From Phellopilus nigrolimitatus (lineage: Eukaryota > Basidiomycota > Agaricomycetes > Hymenochaetales > Hymenochaetaceae): a stretch of 27,119 nucleotides of DNA. This document shows positions 6,558 through 15,906 of the stretch, in pieces; the first letter of the stretch is position 1; each line of letters begins with the position of its first letter. Position numbers and translations under genes: made by a program. A model generated the notes under the pieces. The model did no database searches. It saw nothing but the letters and a program-made list of their open reading frames with translations, and had not been told where the DNA came from. Location: contig JAJOHG010000349.1 in the NCBI GenBank assembly GCA_021029095.1, positions 1 through 27,119 of the forward strand. Reading direction: 5' to 3'.

Positions 6558-9500
6558 CTTCTCTTCTCCAACCTCAATCGCTGGTGGTGGTAGAGCCCTT
6601 TGTCCAGGGATGCTTGCGGCGGTGTGTAGACGTATGCACGAAACATTGACAACTGGATGAATCTTTATGGTGGATGGGAGTCGCAATTGCACAGCATTAG
6701 GGGAGATGATACGCGTGATAGGGTATGGGCCAATCCTCTTTTCTGCAAGTTTCCGCGAGGATCGATTTATTTTAAGATTTGTTGTGTCCAGCCAAACCTT
6801 GTCCCCTACTTTGTATTTTGGAGCATCCCCTCGCCTCTGGTCCGCATACTTCTGCATCTCATCTTTTGCTTTTTCTAAAGCAGACTTCGCTTCCTCATGT
6901 ATCCCCTTCATCCGATTCGCAAAATCCTCTGCCGCCTCCACCTTTGAGTCCCTTCGCACCTCAAAACCCATCCGTGGATTTCGTCCATAAACAGAATAGA
7001 ATGGAGAAACCTTTGTGGCTGTGTTTGTACTTTATTATTGTACGCAAATTCCGCCATAGCAGTCCAGGATGGCCAGTTTTCTTGGCGATGATCAATAAAC
7101 ATCCTTAAATACTGCTCGATTTCTTGATTCATTCGTTCTGTTTGTCCGTCTGTTTGTGGGTGATATGCTGTAGACAGTTTTGTTTTGATCCCCAAAATGC
7201 CATTTAGCTCTTTCATGAATGCAGACGCAAATTGTGGACCTCGATCTGAAATCACTGTCAATGGTAAGCCATGGATTTTCCACACATGGTCTCGGTACAA
7301 CGCAGCTAAGCCTAGAGCCGATGTCTCCTCTCTTGTGTTGATCACGTGTATTTGTTTTGAAAAGCGATCGCAAACCACTAAGAGCGCATTAAAGCCCTGT
7401 GCTTCTGGTAATCCGGTCACAAAATCCACTGATATGTCCTCCCAAGGTGCAGTAGGAGTTTGATTAGGCATCAATTTTCCGGCAGGTTTTTCTGGAAATA
7501 TTTTGTAGCGTGCGCATGTGTCACAGCCTTTGACATAAGTTTGAACAAACTTAGTCATTCCTGGCCACCAATAGTTTCGCGCAATTAATTCCAATGTCTT
7601 CCAGTTTCCTGGGTGTCCTGCCACTGCTGAGTCATGATGTAGTTTGACAATTTCTCTCCTAATCTGACCATCTTTGGGGACATACACCTTTCCTCGATAG
7701 AGAATCAGGCCCTGTTCTTCCTCCCATTCCTCGCCTCTCAACCGCCTCGTTCCCGACTTTCGCAGTTCATCCGCCGCTTTCACCACTGCTTCATCCCAAT
7801 CCTTAGCCCCTCTGATCTGCGTCAATAATTCTTTTTCTGCCCCTTCTAACAGCACATGACCTTGCTGAGTCGCTTTGATTCTGAAAAATTCTGGTTTCAA
7901 CAGGACTACGTCTTTGTTGTCATTCTCCACCCCCTCTTTAAGGTCCACTCGTCTCGAGAGGGCATCAGTTTTACGCATTGTTGCACCAGGTTTATGAATG
8001 ATTTCAAAATCAAATCAAGAAAGGAATAAGGACCAGCGCGCTTGTCGACGGTTAAGTTTTTTGGCTTTCATGAAATATTCCAGGTTTTTATGATCGGTCC
8101 AGATTTCGAATTTATGGGTGGAGCCTTCTAGGTGATGACGCCATGCTTCTAGCGCTCGCATGATTCCCAATAATTCTTTGTCATGCACGTCATAATTTCT
8201 CTCGACATCATTCAAGGATTTAGACAAGTATGCACAAGGCCTCCATAGACCGTCATCGCATTTCATCGAAAGCACGGCTCCTGTGGCAAAGTCCGATGCG
8301 TCTGATTCAACTCGCATTTCTTTCCTTGAATCTGGAATAACTACAACTGGTCTAGCGCAGAATCGTGCTTTTAGTTCGTCAAATGCCTTTTGTTCCTTCT
8401 CTCCCCACTTCCAAGTCTTGTCTTTCTTCTTCAAGTCATTTAAGGGTCTGGTGATCTTTGCAAAATCTTTTATGAAGCGACGATAGAAGTTTGCAAAACC
8501 CAAAAATGACTCGACGTCCTTGACTTTCTTTGGAACAGGCCAATTCTTCACTCCCTCCACTTTGTCCTCCATCATTCTAACTTCACCATTCCGAATCATC
8601 ATTCCCAAAAACTCCACCTCTTCTACGCCAAAGACACATTTTTCAGGTTTTAGGAATAGATCGTTTTCGCGAAGCCTTTTCAGGATCTCTTTTACGATGC
8701 GATCATTTTCTTCCATAGTTTCAGTAAAAACCAAAATGTCATCAATGTAGATCACAACGACTCCTTCAATCATTAGGTCATTGAATATGTTGTTCATCAT
8801 GTTTTGAAAGGTGCTTGGTGCATTACACAATCCAAAGGTCATGACTAATGGTTCATACGCTCCCCTACTTGTCGCAAAGGCCGCCTTCCACTCGTCACCC
8901 TCTTTAATTCGAACATTGTGATATCCCCAGCGCAAATCCATTTTTGAGAAGTACTTAGCGCCTTTGAGTTTATCAATGATGTCCGATATCAAAGGAAGTG
9001 GATACGCATTTTTGACAGTACCGGAGTTTAGATACCGATGGTCTGTAATCATCCGACGCTTTCCATCTTTTTTATTGATAAAGAAGATGGGTGACGTCAT
9101 TGGCGACTTTGATGGCCGAATATATCCTTTTGCCTCCTGTTCCTGAATAAAGCGTCCAACCTCGTCATCCTCATCCTGAGACAATGGATAAACTTTTGAC
9201 TTTTTAGGCACGAAGTCAGGTTTTAGGTTTATTTCATGATCCCATGGTTTTCTTGTTGGGAGCCGTTCCGACGTTTTCTGATCAAATACGTCCAGGAATT
9301 CATGAAACCTTTCTGGCACCTTGCTTTTCCAGTCTGGCGGTTCTGCCACCTTCCAATTGAGGGGTTCAGGAGTAGGTCCATCTTTCTCGTCAATGTAGCG
9401 TAACCAGAACATTTCCTCCACAATCCTCCTATCCAATTCATCCTCCTCATCATCATCCTCATCGGCTATCAAGCCCGGCATAGGTTTTATTGTTCGTATC

Positions 9501-10110
9501 CTAGCCTCCTCCTCTCTCTTTTCTCGCTTCTGCAGTGACTGGCACGTTTTTGGGCATCGAGTCAGCTTTACTTCGCCTGAGCTCCAATCGATTTCTGGAT
9601 TATGCCTTTTTAACCATGGGTGTCCTAAGATGACAGTGGTTTTACCCAGGTTACAGATTTCGAAAGTTGCCTTTTCTCGATGTTCCCCATATTGCACAAT
9701 CAAATCTACTTCCTCATCTATTGACCCTCCTTGGTTCTTTGTCCCATCTACATTGTAGACCGGTATGCTTCGCGCAAGCTTACGTGTCTTTAGACGGTTT
9801 GATTTTACGAATTCGGTGTCAATGAAGAGGCCAGTAGCACCACTATCCAGTAGTGCTTCTACATCCAGTCTTTCGTTTGTGTCGCTAGTCTGTAATGTGA
9901 TTCGCATTGCGACATGTCGACTGTTGACCGATCGAATGAATTTCTTCTCTCCTTTTCCTTCCTTTTCCGATGATGAATTGGGACAAGAACATGTATTTGA
10001 ATGGGGAATTAAGCACGCCCTTTTGGCGCCGAGCTCTGAACCAGTCAGAGACCCCCCTGAACCTTTACAGTCTAATATTACATCATCATTCAAAGAAGAA
10101 AATCGATTCT

Positions 10111-10156
10111 GAGTCACAAGCGGGAGATTGTTCACTTGGACTCGGTTTGAAAACCC
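10111..10156 (-). promoter_or_regulatory. -1 ribosomal frameshift signal between gag and pol
   Basis: The pol frame is closed by TAA at 10165-10163 and gag stops at 10134-10132, so the switch must lie in the 31 nt between. That window holds GGGTTTT (10156-10150) in the proper X XXY YYZ phase relative to gag (CAG GGT TTT). Six nt downstream, GAGTC (10143-10139) can pair with GACTC (10115-10111), extended by AAG with CTT (10137-10135 with 10120-10118). Spacing and site type match known -1 frameshift signals. Confidence 0.8.
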
Positions 10157-11343
10157 TGCTCCTTAGCCTTCGCCTCCAGAGCATCCTTGTCCTTCTGCGC
10201 AGCAGCTTCTTGCTCGAAATAGTCGCGCATCTGGTCGTAAGTCATCGCCCTGACATCGAGGCCCACTTTACAGTCCCTCGCATAATGTCCAAGACGTCCG
10301 CATTTGAAACACTTCACCGGCGGCCTACGGCCCGTCCGGTCCACATCCATCGCATTAGGGTCTCTAGGCGCTCCCGTGGCCGACGTCCCTGACGCACCCG
10401 GCTGAGCCCTTCCCTGTCCATAGCTTTGTTGTACCGGCACCTGTGGTTGTTGGTACGTCCTTGTCTGAGTCTGAGTCTGTGGCGCTTTCCCTGTATTCCC
10501 TGACTGTCCTGGAGTCACTCGCTTTTGCTCCACCGCACTGCGACGATAGGCTTCGCTTTCTCGCCACTGTCGATCAAGTCGCTGGGCCCACTCGTACCAT
10601 CCATCAATAAACGCTCCTGACCCTGGTGGGTGCTCGAATCGCTGGAGGGTGGTAGGCATTGCCGGTAATGCGTACAGACGCGTAAGTAGCTGACCATTAA
10701 TTTTCTTTTTGAACGCTTCAATTAATGCAGCGTCATTATAACCAGTTCGCGCAGCAAGGTCTTGAAACTTTACTATGAACGCATCTGCCGACTCTGTTCC
10801 TTGGCGTATGTTCTCCAGTTTGGAGACAGCCGTGGCTCTGGGATTGGGGTCTGCAAAACGCATCTTGAAGACCTCCGCAAAACTCGGCCATGTAGGGAAG
10901 GTTTCAGGAGGGGGTGCTTGGGGTGGTGTCGCATTTACCGCCGCGCTGCGGTCCCGAGCATTTGCTTCCATCCTATCCAGATACATTTGCTTCCAATCAT
11001 TCACCACCTCCCCTTGCATGTATGAAAGCGCAAACACCACCTCCTCGAATACGGTTGGGAATGATGCAGCGTGTGTCGAAATGTAGAGTCGTGTCGCAAG
11101 CAGCCATCCTTCTGCCTCTTCCCTTTTTCCATCGTAGATTGGGGGTAGAGCAGTTTTAGGCATAGGAGGTCGTGCCGCAACAGGAGCTGGTGCAGGTGCT
11201 GCCGCTGCTGCAGGAGGGGGAATTGCGGCAAGGTTGGCAACATTGGTGGTGAGTGCCGCCAACTGTGCACCCAAGTGTACCACCTCCTGCGATAGAGTCC
11301 CAATGAGGTTCAGCAACTGCTGCTCCGTAAAGTTGCCCGCCAT
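10132..11343 (-). CDS. gag: gag polyprotein of the chromovirus
   Basis: Intact 403-residue frame starting at an ATG in strong context (ACATGG). Residues 1-50 form a likely coiled region (QLLNLIGTLSQEVV), followed by an Ala/Pro linker, then a retrotransposon Gag capsid domain (about 65-230, with YDGKREEAEGWL, DWKQMYL, FKMRFADP and VSKLENIRQG), a Gln/Pro-rich linker and one CCHC zinc knuckle, CFKCGRLGHYARDC (about 343-356), for RNA binding. A charged, helical tail follows. Stop TGA overlaps the pol frame. It should form the virus-like particle. Confidence 0.93.
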   Translation of the reverse strand: MAGNFTEQQLLNLIGTLSQEVVHLGAQLAALTTNVANLAAIPPPAAAAAPAPAPVAARPPMPKTALPPIYDGKREEAEGWLLATRLYISTHAASFPTVFEEVVFALSYMQGEVVNDWKQMYLDRMEANARDRSAAVNATPPQAPPPETFPTWPSFAEVFKMRFADPNPRATAVSKLENIRQGTESADAFIVKFQDLAARTGYNDAALIEAFKKKINGQLLTRLYALPAMPTTLQRFEHPPGSGAFIDGWYEWAQRLDRQWRESEAYRRSAVEQKRVTPGQSGNTGKAPQTQTQTRTYQQPQVPVQQSYGQGRAQPGASGTSATGAPRDPNAMDVDRTGRRPPVKCFKCGRLGHYARDCKVGLDVRAMTYDQMRDYFEQEAAAQKDKDALEAKAKEQGFQTESK

Positions 11344-11968
11344 GTCTGGGGAAACTAACTAGCAACGAGATATGTTTCGGTATATAATCCTACTAACTAC
11401 GGCGCCGCCAGGCACACACGCTTCAGCAATTGCACGAGAGGGCTACGACGTGGTGTTCGCCTGTCCCTTACTACTCGTGGGGTATCGTTCCCAATAGCTC
11501 GGCTTAAGCCTACGCTACCAAAAGTTCACCAAGCGCGTGGGGTGCGATTTAATAAAGCAAGGAGTAGAAAGTGAACACGCGGCGAGTCGGTAGTGGGACC
11601 TGACACTCTGATTTCCGCGTGTGTGGGAGTATGGGGTTTCCTATCAAAAAGCCGCACGTCGATCAAGGGATCAACGACGGTAAGGACGAGGTCGCGGGAA
11701 CCGAAGGTGAGGTAGTTCTTGATAGTGTTGGCGCTGAAGGTAGAAGATGGAGAGTCGATGTGTGTGTCGGAAGTGCTGTTCAGGTCGAAGGTGGTGTCCT
11801 CGAGGTCGAAGGTCGTACCGCTCTGAACGCACGCGTCGGGTGTGAGGTGAAATTGTGAAGTGATGAAAACAGGCCGCCGCAACGTGTCGCGACGACAAGG
11901 CAAGAGTTTATAGAGATGAGGGCGAGGTAGAGATGAGAGAGATGTTTGGAGAATGCGCAATGAGAAGG
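11344..11968 (-). other. 5' leader of the retrotransposon
   Basis: About 625 nt between primer-binding site and gag ATG. It contains only short unsupported ORFs; packaging signals are expected here by analogy but I cannot point to one. Confidence 0.6.
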
Positions 11969-11979
11969 AATCGAGTTCT
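11969..11979 (-). promoter_or_regulatory. Primer-binding site, complementary to the element's own RNA 5' end
   Basis: AGAACTCGATT lies two nt inside the 5' LTR. It is the exact reverse complement of AATCGAGTTCT at 12111-12101 in the same LTR, and complementarity stops at both ends, giving 11 bp. It does not begin with TGG as tRNA-primed sites do. Tf1 of fission yeast primes itself with the first 11 nt of its mRNA. Confidence 0.85.
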
Positions 11980-12100
11980 ACTGTTAGAGCACACCACAAA
12001 CCAAAAGGCTGAGGCGCAAACTCCAAAGCACAAGACGACAAGAGAGAGAGAATACTGAGCTGACTTAGTAGGGATCACACTTTATGGTGGATATTCTAAG

Positions 12101-12111
12101 AGAACTCGATT
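12101..12111 (-). promoter_or_regulatory. Predicted transcription start and self-primer sequence
   Basis: AATCGAGTTCT begins 33 nt after the first T of the TATA box, a normal TATA-to-start distance, and pairs with the primer-binding site over exactly 11 nt. The start position is inferred from both facts. Confidence 0.7.
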
Positions 12112-12135
12112 GAGTCTCCCAGTCATGTATTGCCT

Positions 12136-12144
12136 CCTTATATA
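12136..12144 (-). promoter_or_regulatory. TATA box of 5' LTR
   Basis: TATATAAGG on the minus strand, correctly placed upstream of the predicted RNA start. Confidence 0.75.
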
Positions 12145-12217
12145 CCTAAGTCTAGTGCGCACAGACCAAGCAGTACACTACCTAATATAGTTACACTAGT
12201 GGAGCGAGTGGAGCTAA

Positions 12218-12294
12218 TGATGTCATAAGTGATGTCATCGTCAATGATGTCACTATGATGTCATGGTCTAGACTATGATGTCATAATGACGTCA
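12218..12294. promoter_or_regulatory. Cluster of six CRE/ATF-like octamers
   Basis: Five copies of TGATGTCA and one perfect CRE palindrome TGACGTCA (12287-12294) occur within 77 bp of U3; the same array is at 6109-6185 in the 3' LTR. Such sites are bound by bZIP ATF/CREB-type factors. Next to it are a GAAnnTTC palindrome (about 12297-12310) and CAGTCACGTGACTG (12312-12325), an E-box in a 14-bp palindrome. Confidence 0.75.
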
Positions 12295-12379
12295 GTGTAG
12301 AATGTTCTAGGCAGTCACGTGACTGAGAGGTCGCAAGTTCAAGACAAGGTAAAGGTAAAATAAAATACGTGTCATAACA

Positions 12380-12384
12380 GTGTT
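12380..12384. repeat. Target-site duplication, right copy (GTGTT)
   Basis: Matches 3506-3510 on the other side of the element. Confidence 0.9.
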
Positions 12385-12501
12385 GTTCTATTCTTCCGAC
12401 GACCTTGTCGAATTTCTGGTGAAAACGTCTGTATAAAGTATATCATCCAGATACACTGTAACTGTCTCCTTTCCTCATACTCTTTGGAGAACTCTGACTA
12501 G

Positions 12502-12529
12502 TCATCGCATTGGTGTCATCGCATTGGTG
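12502..12529. repeat. Perfect 2 x 14-bp tandem duplication
   Basis: TCATCGCATTGGTG is present twice in direct succession (12502-12515, 12516-12529) in otherwise unique non-coding DNA. Confidence 0.9.
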
Positions 12530-12696
12530 CACGACGAAGAAGTTCGGCGAGTGTTCTTTGTCTTGGAACGAATTGGTTGACAGAACAGAAACGATGTGAG
12601 ATTGTTTCTATACCGTAATGATAAGTAGAACGAATAAATAAACGTGAATGGACAATATCTGAGGTGCCATTCCAGTCTCCAGATAAACATGAATTT

Positions 12697-12717
12697 ATAT
12701 GTGGGGTGCCCACATAT
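12697..12717. repeat. 9-bp perfect hairpin
   Basis: ATATGTGGG and CCCACATAT around a 3-nt loop. It stands in AT-rich non-coding DNA; function unknown. Confidence 0.7.
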
Positions 12718-12869
12718 TAGGGGGGGAGCGAAGCATGTGTGACTAAGGCTTATTCTGAGCTCTTTCATTTTAGGTTTCTTTTACCATTGATTTCATATTT
12801 TCAGTGTGATGTAACTGGAAGTAATGGTTTAAAATGTCCACTAGTAATGTCAGGGCCCAAGACGCAGCC

Positions 12870-13425
12870 AGAACAAGTTCTCACGTAAGGGGGCCATACA
12901 CTGTGATACAGACCCAGGTCACGTGATGCGCTTTACTGAGGCCGGTAAGTCCAATTTTTCTCTCACTGGATCTTATTTAATTTTGTAAGCAGAATGCAAA
13001 TTTTATTCACTAAAATCAAGAGTTGAAGTGTGGAAGAAGGAAAGGAAGAGGAGACAGGAAGCAAGCATACATGCAGCGGCTCGCAGCATCATAATCAGTT
13101 CTCACGGGGGGGCCTCATGCGGCTGGTCAGTGATAGACTTTTGGGAATCCTATTGTGGTAATTTGCTCCCCAAATGATTTTTATACTATTTATGGTAAGC
13201 AAAAGCGCAGGATATATTTGCTGGGCGCAGGAGTGCAAGTTTTTTTTTGCGGAGGGAGGGAGAGCAAGAGAAGGGACGGCTGCCTCGGAGACATGCACCA
13301 TTTACGGCCAGTTCTCACGGGGGGGGCCACACAGCCACACGCGACATGTCACATGATCTGTTTTTTGGGAGCCCTATGCCGGTAAGAGGGAGCTTCGCTC
13401 CCAAAAATATTGGAACCCTAGGGAA
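12870..13425. repeat. Degenerate tandem repeat, about 215-bp unit, 3 copies (last partial)
   Basis: GTTCTCACG followed by a G-run and CC recurs near 12878, 13098 and 13310, spaced about 220 and 212 bp. After each start similar blocks follow in the same order: a TCACRTGAT-like stretch, GGTAA, a purine-rich block and ACATGCA. Copies 2 and 3 are closest, sharing TTTTGGGANYCCTAT and GCTCCC. No coding frame follows the repeat. Confidence 0.65.
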
Positions 13426-13663
13426 GTAAACACGTTCCCCGTACATGTACATGCCATGCACTAAAAAGTCTAAAATCACTATTTCAAGGCAAGATCCATC
13501 CAGGATTGCTTTGTAATTTATTACATAATCTAGTACAAATATTCGCTTGACTCCTGCTCACAGCTCAGTTTTGAAACTGTCTCTGTTTCTGAGTGCTCCC
13601 TCCGTGCTATTTCTTTCTTAACCAAAAGTTTCCAGATACTGGACTTAGGCTAGAGATTGCGGA

Positions 13664-15639
13664 ATGGCCGAAGTCGAAAAAACTGCTGAACCCGTCAAGA
13701 TCGACGACAACGTAGAGGAAAGCTCGGACGTCGAGGACCACGAACTTGCAGATGTCGAGGAAAAGACAGGGGGGACTGTCCCCACAGAAAATGCAACCAT
13801 GGACGAATCAGAGGATGAGAAAAAGCAGAGGGCATGCAGGCAAAGTAAGCTTGTCGATTGTGAATACAGCGCATGCAGTGTTGTAACGAAATTTGCAACA
13901 ATTTAGTCGAATTCTACTTCGCTGACTCGAACTTGCCGTACGACAAGTAAGCATTACAGCCTTTTGCTATAGCTAAATTTAATTTGGGCAATGTCATAGG
14001 TTTATGTGGACGCTACACACCGCCAACGCCGAGCACTGGGTACCAATCAAAACCGTCGCATCGTTCAAGCGTATGCGCGAATTCTCTCCCCTTGGACCCG
14101 AATGGTTGCTGGAAGCACTCAAGACCAGCTCAGAACTAGAGATAGATGAAACGGATACGAAGGTGCGGCGGCGTAACGAGGTGAAGGAGGCGAAAGGGCA
14201 ATTCCAGAGGAGCATATACGCTGTGAGTTTGCCATTGCCCTCATTTCCAAATCACATTATTGGTACTCGGTATCTCATGACGCCTGCAGAAAGGTTTCGG
14301 GAAGGAGGAACCGGGCCTACAACAAAAACTCGAGAAGTTTTTCGACGTATATGGTCGCGTCAACGCCGTTCGCATGCGACGCCAAAATGAAACGAAGGAA
14401 TTCAAGGTCAGAACAAATACTAATTGTTCTCCTTCCGTTCTTTAACAATTCCTAAATAGAGCTCTGTTTTTGTTGAATTCTCGGACGAGTCGACGGTCCA
14501 GCGTTTCCTCAATGCCGTCCCGAAACCATCTTGGAATGGTGAAGAGCTGAAAATCATGACGAAGTGCGTTCTCATCTGAAGTCAATGCTCAATACCAAAA
14601 AGGCGATCTAATGTTTTGTATACAAATCCGTTTTCACTAAAAGAGATGCCTATTGCGAGATGAAAATCAAGGAGAAGGGACTCACTGGACAGGCGGCAAA
14701 CTATCGGAAAGATAAGGAGGCTGGTACAGGGTTGCGAAGGGGATTTAACGCGTTCAGAGAAATGGACAAGAAGAATAAAGGCGACAAGAAGGATAAGGAC
14801 AAGGCTGTAAAGCCGGATGTGTTCCTTGACTTCATGGGCGCGAAGTTGAAGGTCAGCGATGATGACGGTGGTCACGTGGACGATGCAGAAGTCCCATACG
14901 TGAAGGGTACTGCGCTCAAGGTCAGCGGCTTCGAAGGGGACCTGATATTCAAGGATGTCAAGGTACGTACTACTGGCACCTCTGCTAGATTCCCTAAACT
15001 AAAGTGTAAATGTTAGGACCCGATAAAAGAGCGGTTTACACGCGCCTTCGTCAAGTATGATAAGGGCGCGGATTGGGGCCTTGTGGGGTTCGACAAGGCT
15101 CTTTCTGAAGAGGACACCGCTTTCGTCAAGGAAAAGGTCAAGACACTCAATGGAAAGGAAGTCGTGTGGGGCCCTGCGGAAGGTGGGTAATGATCCCCTG
15201 CATTCTAATCTATAGTCTGACACTCCTGTTTGGCGTCACAGAGAGTGAGGAGAAGGCGTTCCTCATTGAGCGGGCACAAATGGCTGCGCGAAAGGCGATC
15301 TCGGTGACAACTCGTGGTGGTAAGGGTGGACGCGGCGGGTCTCGTGGCGGGTCTCGCGGCGGGTCTCGCGGTGGATCTCGAGGTCGCGGTGGACGTGGTG
15401 GAGGGCGCGGCGGGGGCGGAGACCGCCGCGAGGGTAGAGAGAAGCCGAAATCATCCGCCGGACCTGCAGAGGCGAACGGAAAGGAAGGCTCAGCAGATGA
15501 TGCGCAGACCGGCGAGAAGCGCAAACGCGCGATCGAGCCAGATGGTGGCCCCGATGTCGGGGTCCGTGGCGCAGCAGTGCCGGTTATCCAGGCTAGCAAG
15601 AAGGCGAAGACGGACGATGCGGTGGCTGCTTCAGCATAG
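13664..15639 (+). CDS. La RNA-binding protein (Lhp1-type) with RGG tail
   Basis: Eight exons join in frame to 515 residues: 13664-13844, 13907-13946, 14000-14222, 14290-14406, 14460-14563, 14644-14962, 15017-15182, 15242-15639; all introns are GT-AG and 50-80 nt long. An acidic N-terminus precedes the La motif (about residues 58-125: IEFYFADSNLPYDKFMW, then FKRMREF), which binds the UUU-OH ends of RNA polymerase III transcripts. An RRM follows (about 145-222: RSIYAKGFG, KSSVFVEFSD), then a charged linker and a second, atypical RRM (about 280-385: VFLDFMGAKL, KGADWGLVGFDKAL). The C-terminus has a Gly-Arg-rich tract of about 30 residues (repeated RGGS, then RGGRGGG) and a basic KRKR segment that may be a nuclear signal. 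La proteins protect and fold tRNA precursors in the nucleus. The RGG tail is not part of the usual La core and should add RNA affinity. Confidence 0.92.
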
Positions 15640-15906
15640 GGCTGCTTGACTCTTGGATACTGGTTGCTCTTGATTGGGTGTGCGACAAGATTTGGCTCTT
15701 GGTTGGCCTTGAAGCTACAAAAGTCGTCCGTGAAACGACACTGTACTGTTATGCGATAACATCTATATGGGTTTGGAGGCTCCCTGCGCCGTGTTCCCTT
15801 GCACTTTTCATTTATATAAAAAGCTTTATGTACCTCTATGGCTCGGCGATTGAGCCGCCTACATTGATATTCACATGTAACGCTTTTTCTAGTGTGAAAT
15901 AAAATA
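15640..15906. terminator. Convergent 3' intergenic region
   Basis: 267 bp between the stop codons of the La gene (plus) and the first MFS gene (minus); must contain both polyadenylation regions. AATAAAA at 15898-15904 is a candidate signal for the La transcript. No other gene seen. Confidence 0.4.

Larger units (their letters stand above)
6282..10162 (-). pseudogene. pol: pol polyprotein of the chromovirus (two disabling lesions)
   Basis: Entered from gag by -1 frameshift at 10156-10150. Order: aspartic protease (LLDSGATGLFID), reverse transcriptase (YIDD at about 8748-8737, with MTFGLCNAPSTFQ before it), RNase H (ESDASDFATGAVLS, TDHKNL), integrase (HH-CC zinc region with HHDSAVAGHPG and CDTC; catalytic D in DFVTGL, D in ISDRGPQF, then the E region), and chromodomain (about 6557-6396: [26 protein letters not shown]). 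A TGA at 8017-8015 stands where family members usually have Arg (CGA to TGA, a CpG transition), between RNase H and integrase. About 7019-7027 a 2-nt gain within ACACA-type sequence moves the integrase end and chromodomain to another frame. Reverse transcriptase part is intact; integrase would not be made. Confidence 0.93.
3511..12379 (-). mobile_element. Ty3/gypsy chromovirus (Tf1/sushi-like) LTR retrotransposon
   Basis: Full-length element transcribed on the minus strand: 5' LTR 12379-11982, primer-binding site 11979-11969, leader to 11344, gag 11343-10132, pol in the -1 frame to 6282, polypurine tract 6283-6271, 3' LTR 6270-3511 (split by a hAT-like element). LTRs begin TGTTA and end TAACA. 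Domain order protease, reverse transcriptase, RNase H, integrase, chromodomain is that of chromoviruses. Without the insert and its duplicated target the element is 6507 bp. The two LTRs look identical base for base when the insert is removed (135 + 263 = 398 bp), so the insertion is recent, yet pol carries a nonsense codon and a 2-nt frameshift. Chromodomains in this family usually steer integration to particular chromatin marks. Confidence 0.95.
11982..12379 (-). repeat. 5' LTR (398 bp)
   Basis: Intact LTR, TGTTATGACACG to GTGCTCTAACA on the minus strand. U3 is about 12379-12112, R plus U5 about 12111-11982. It holds a TATA box, CRE-like octamers, an E-box palindrome and an HSE-like palindrome. 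Confidence 0.96.
12530..13663. other. Non-coding interval upstream of the La gene
   Basis: Apart from the hairpin and tandem repeats I see no gene. About 13430-13660 is AT-rich and is the likely promoter and 5' leader of the La gene. Confidence 0.5.

Noticed and set aside
8283..9146. Plus-strand ORFs within pol
   Set aside because: Shadows of the reverse transcriptase frame on the opposite strand.
11960..11981. tRNA-primed primer-binding site
   Set aside because: Sequence after the LTR does not start with TGG and is instead fully complementary to the LTR's own RNA start over 11 nt.
11526..12041. Minus-strand ORF of 171 codons across the LTR edge and leader
   Set aside because: Starts inside the LTR, crosses the primer-binding site and has no recognisable domain; it is leader sequence.
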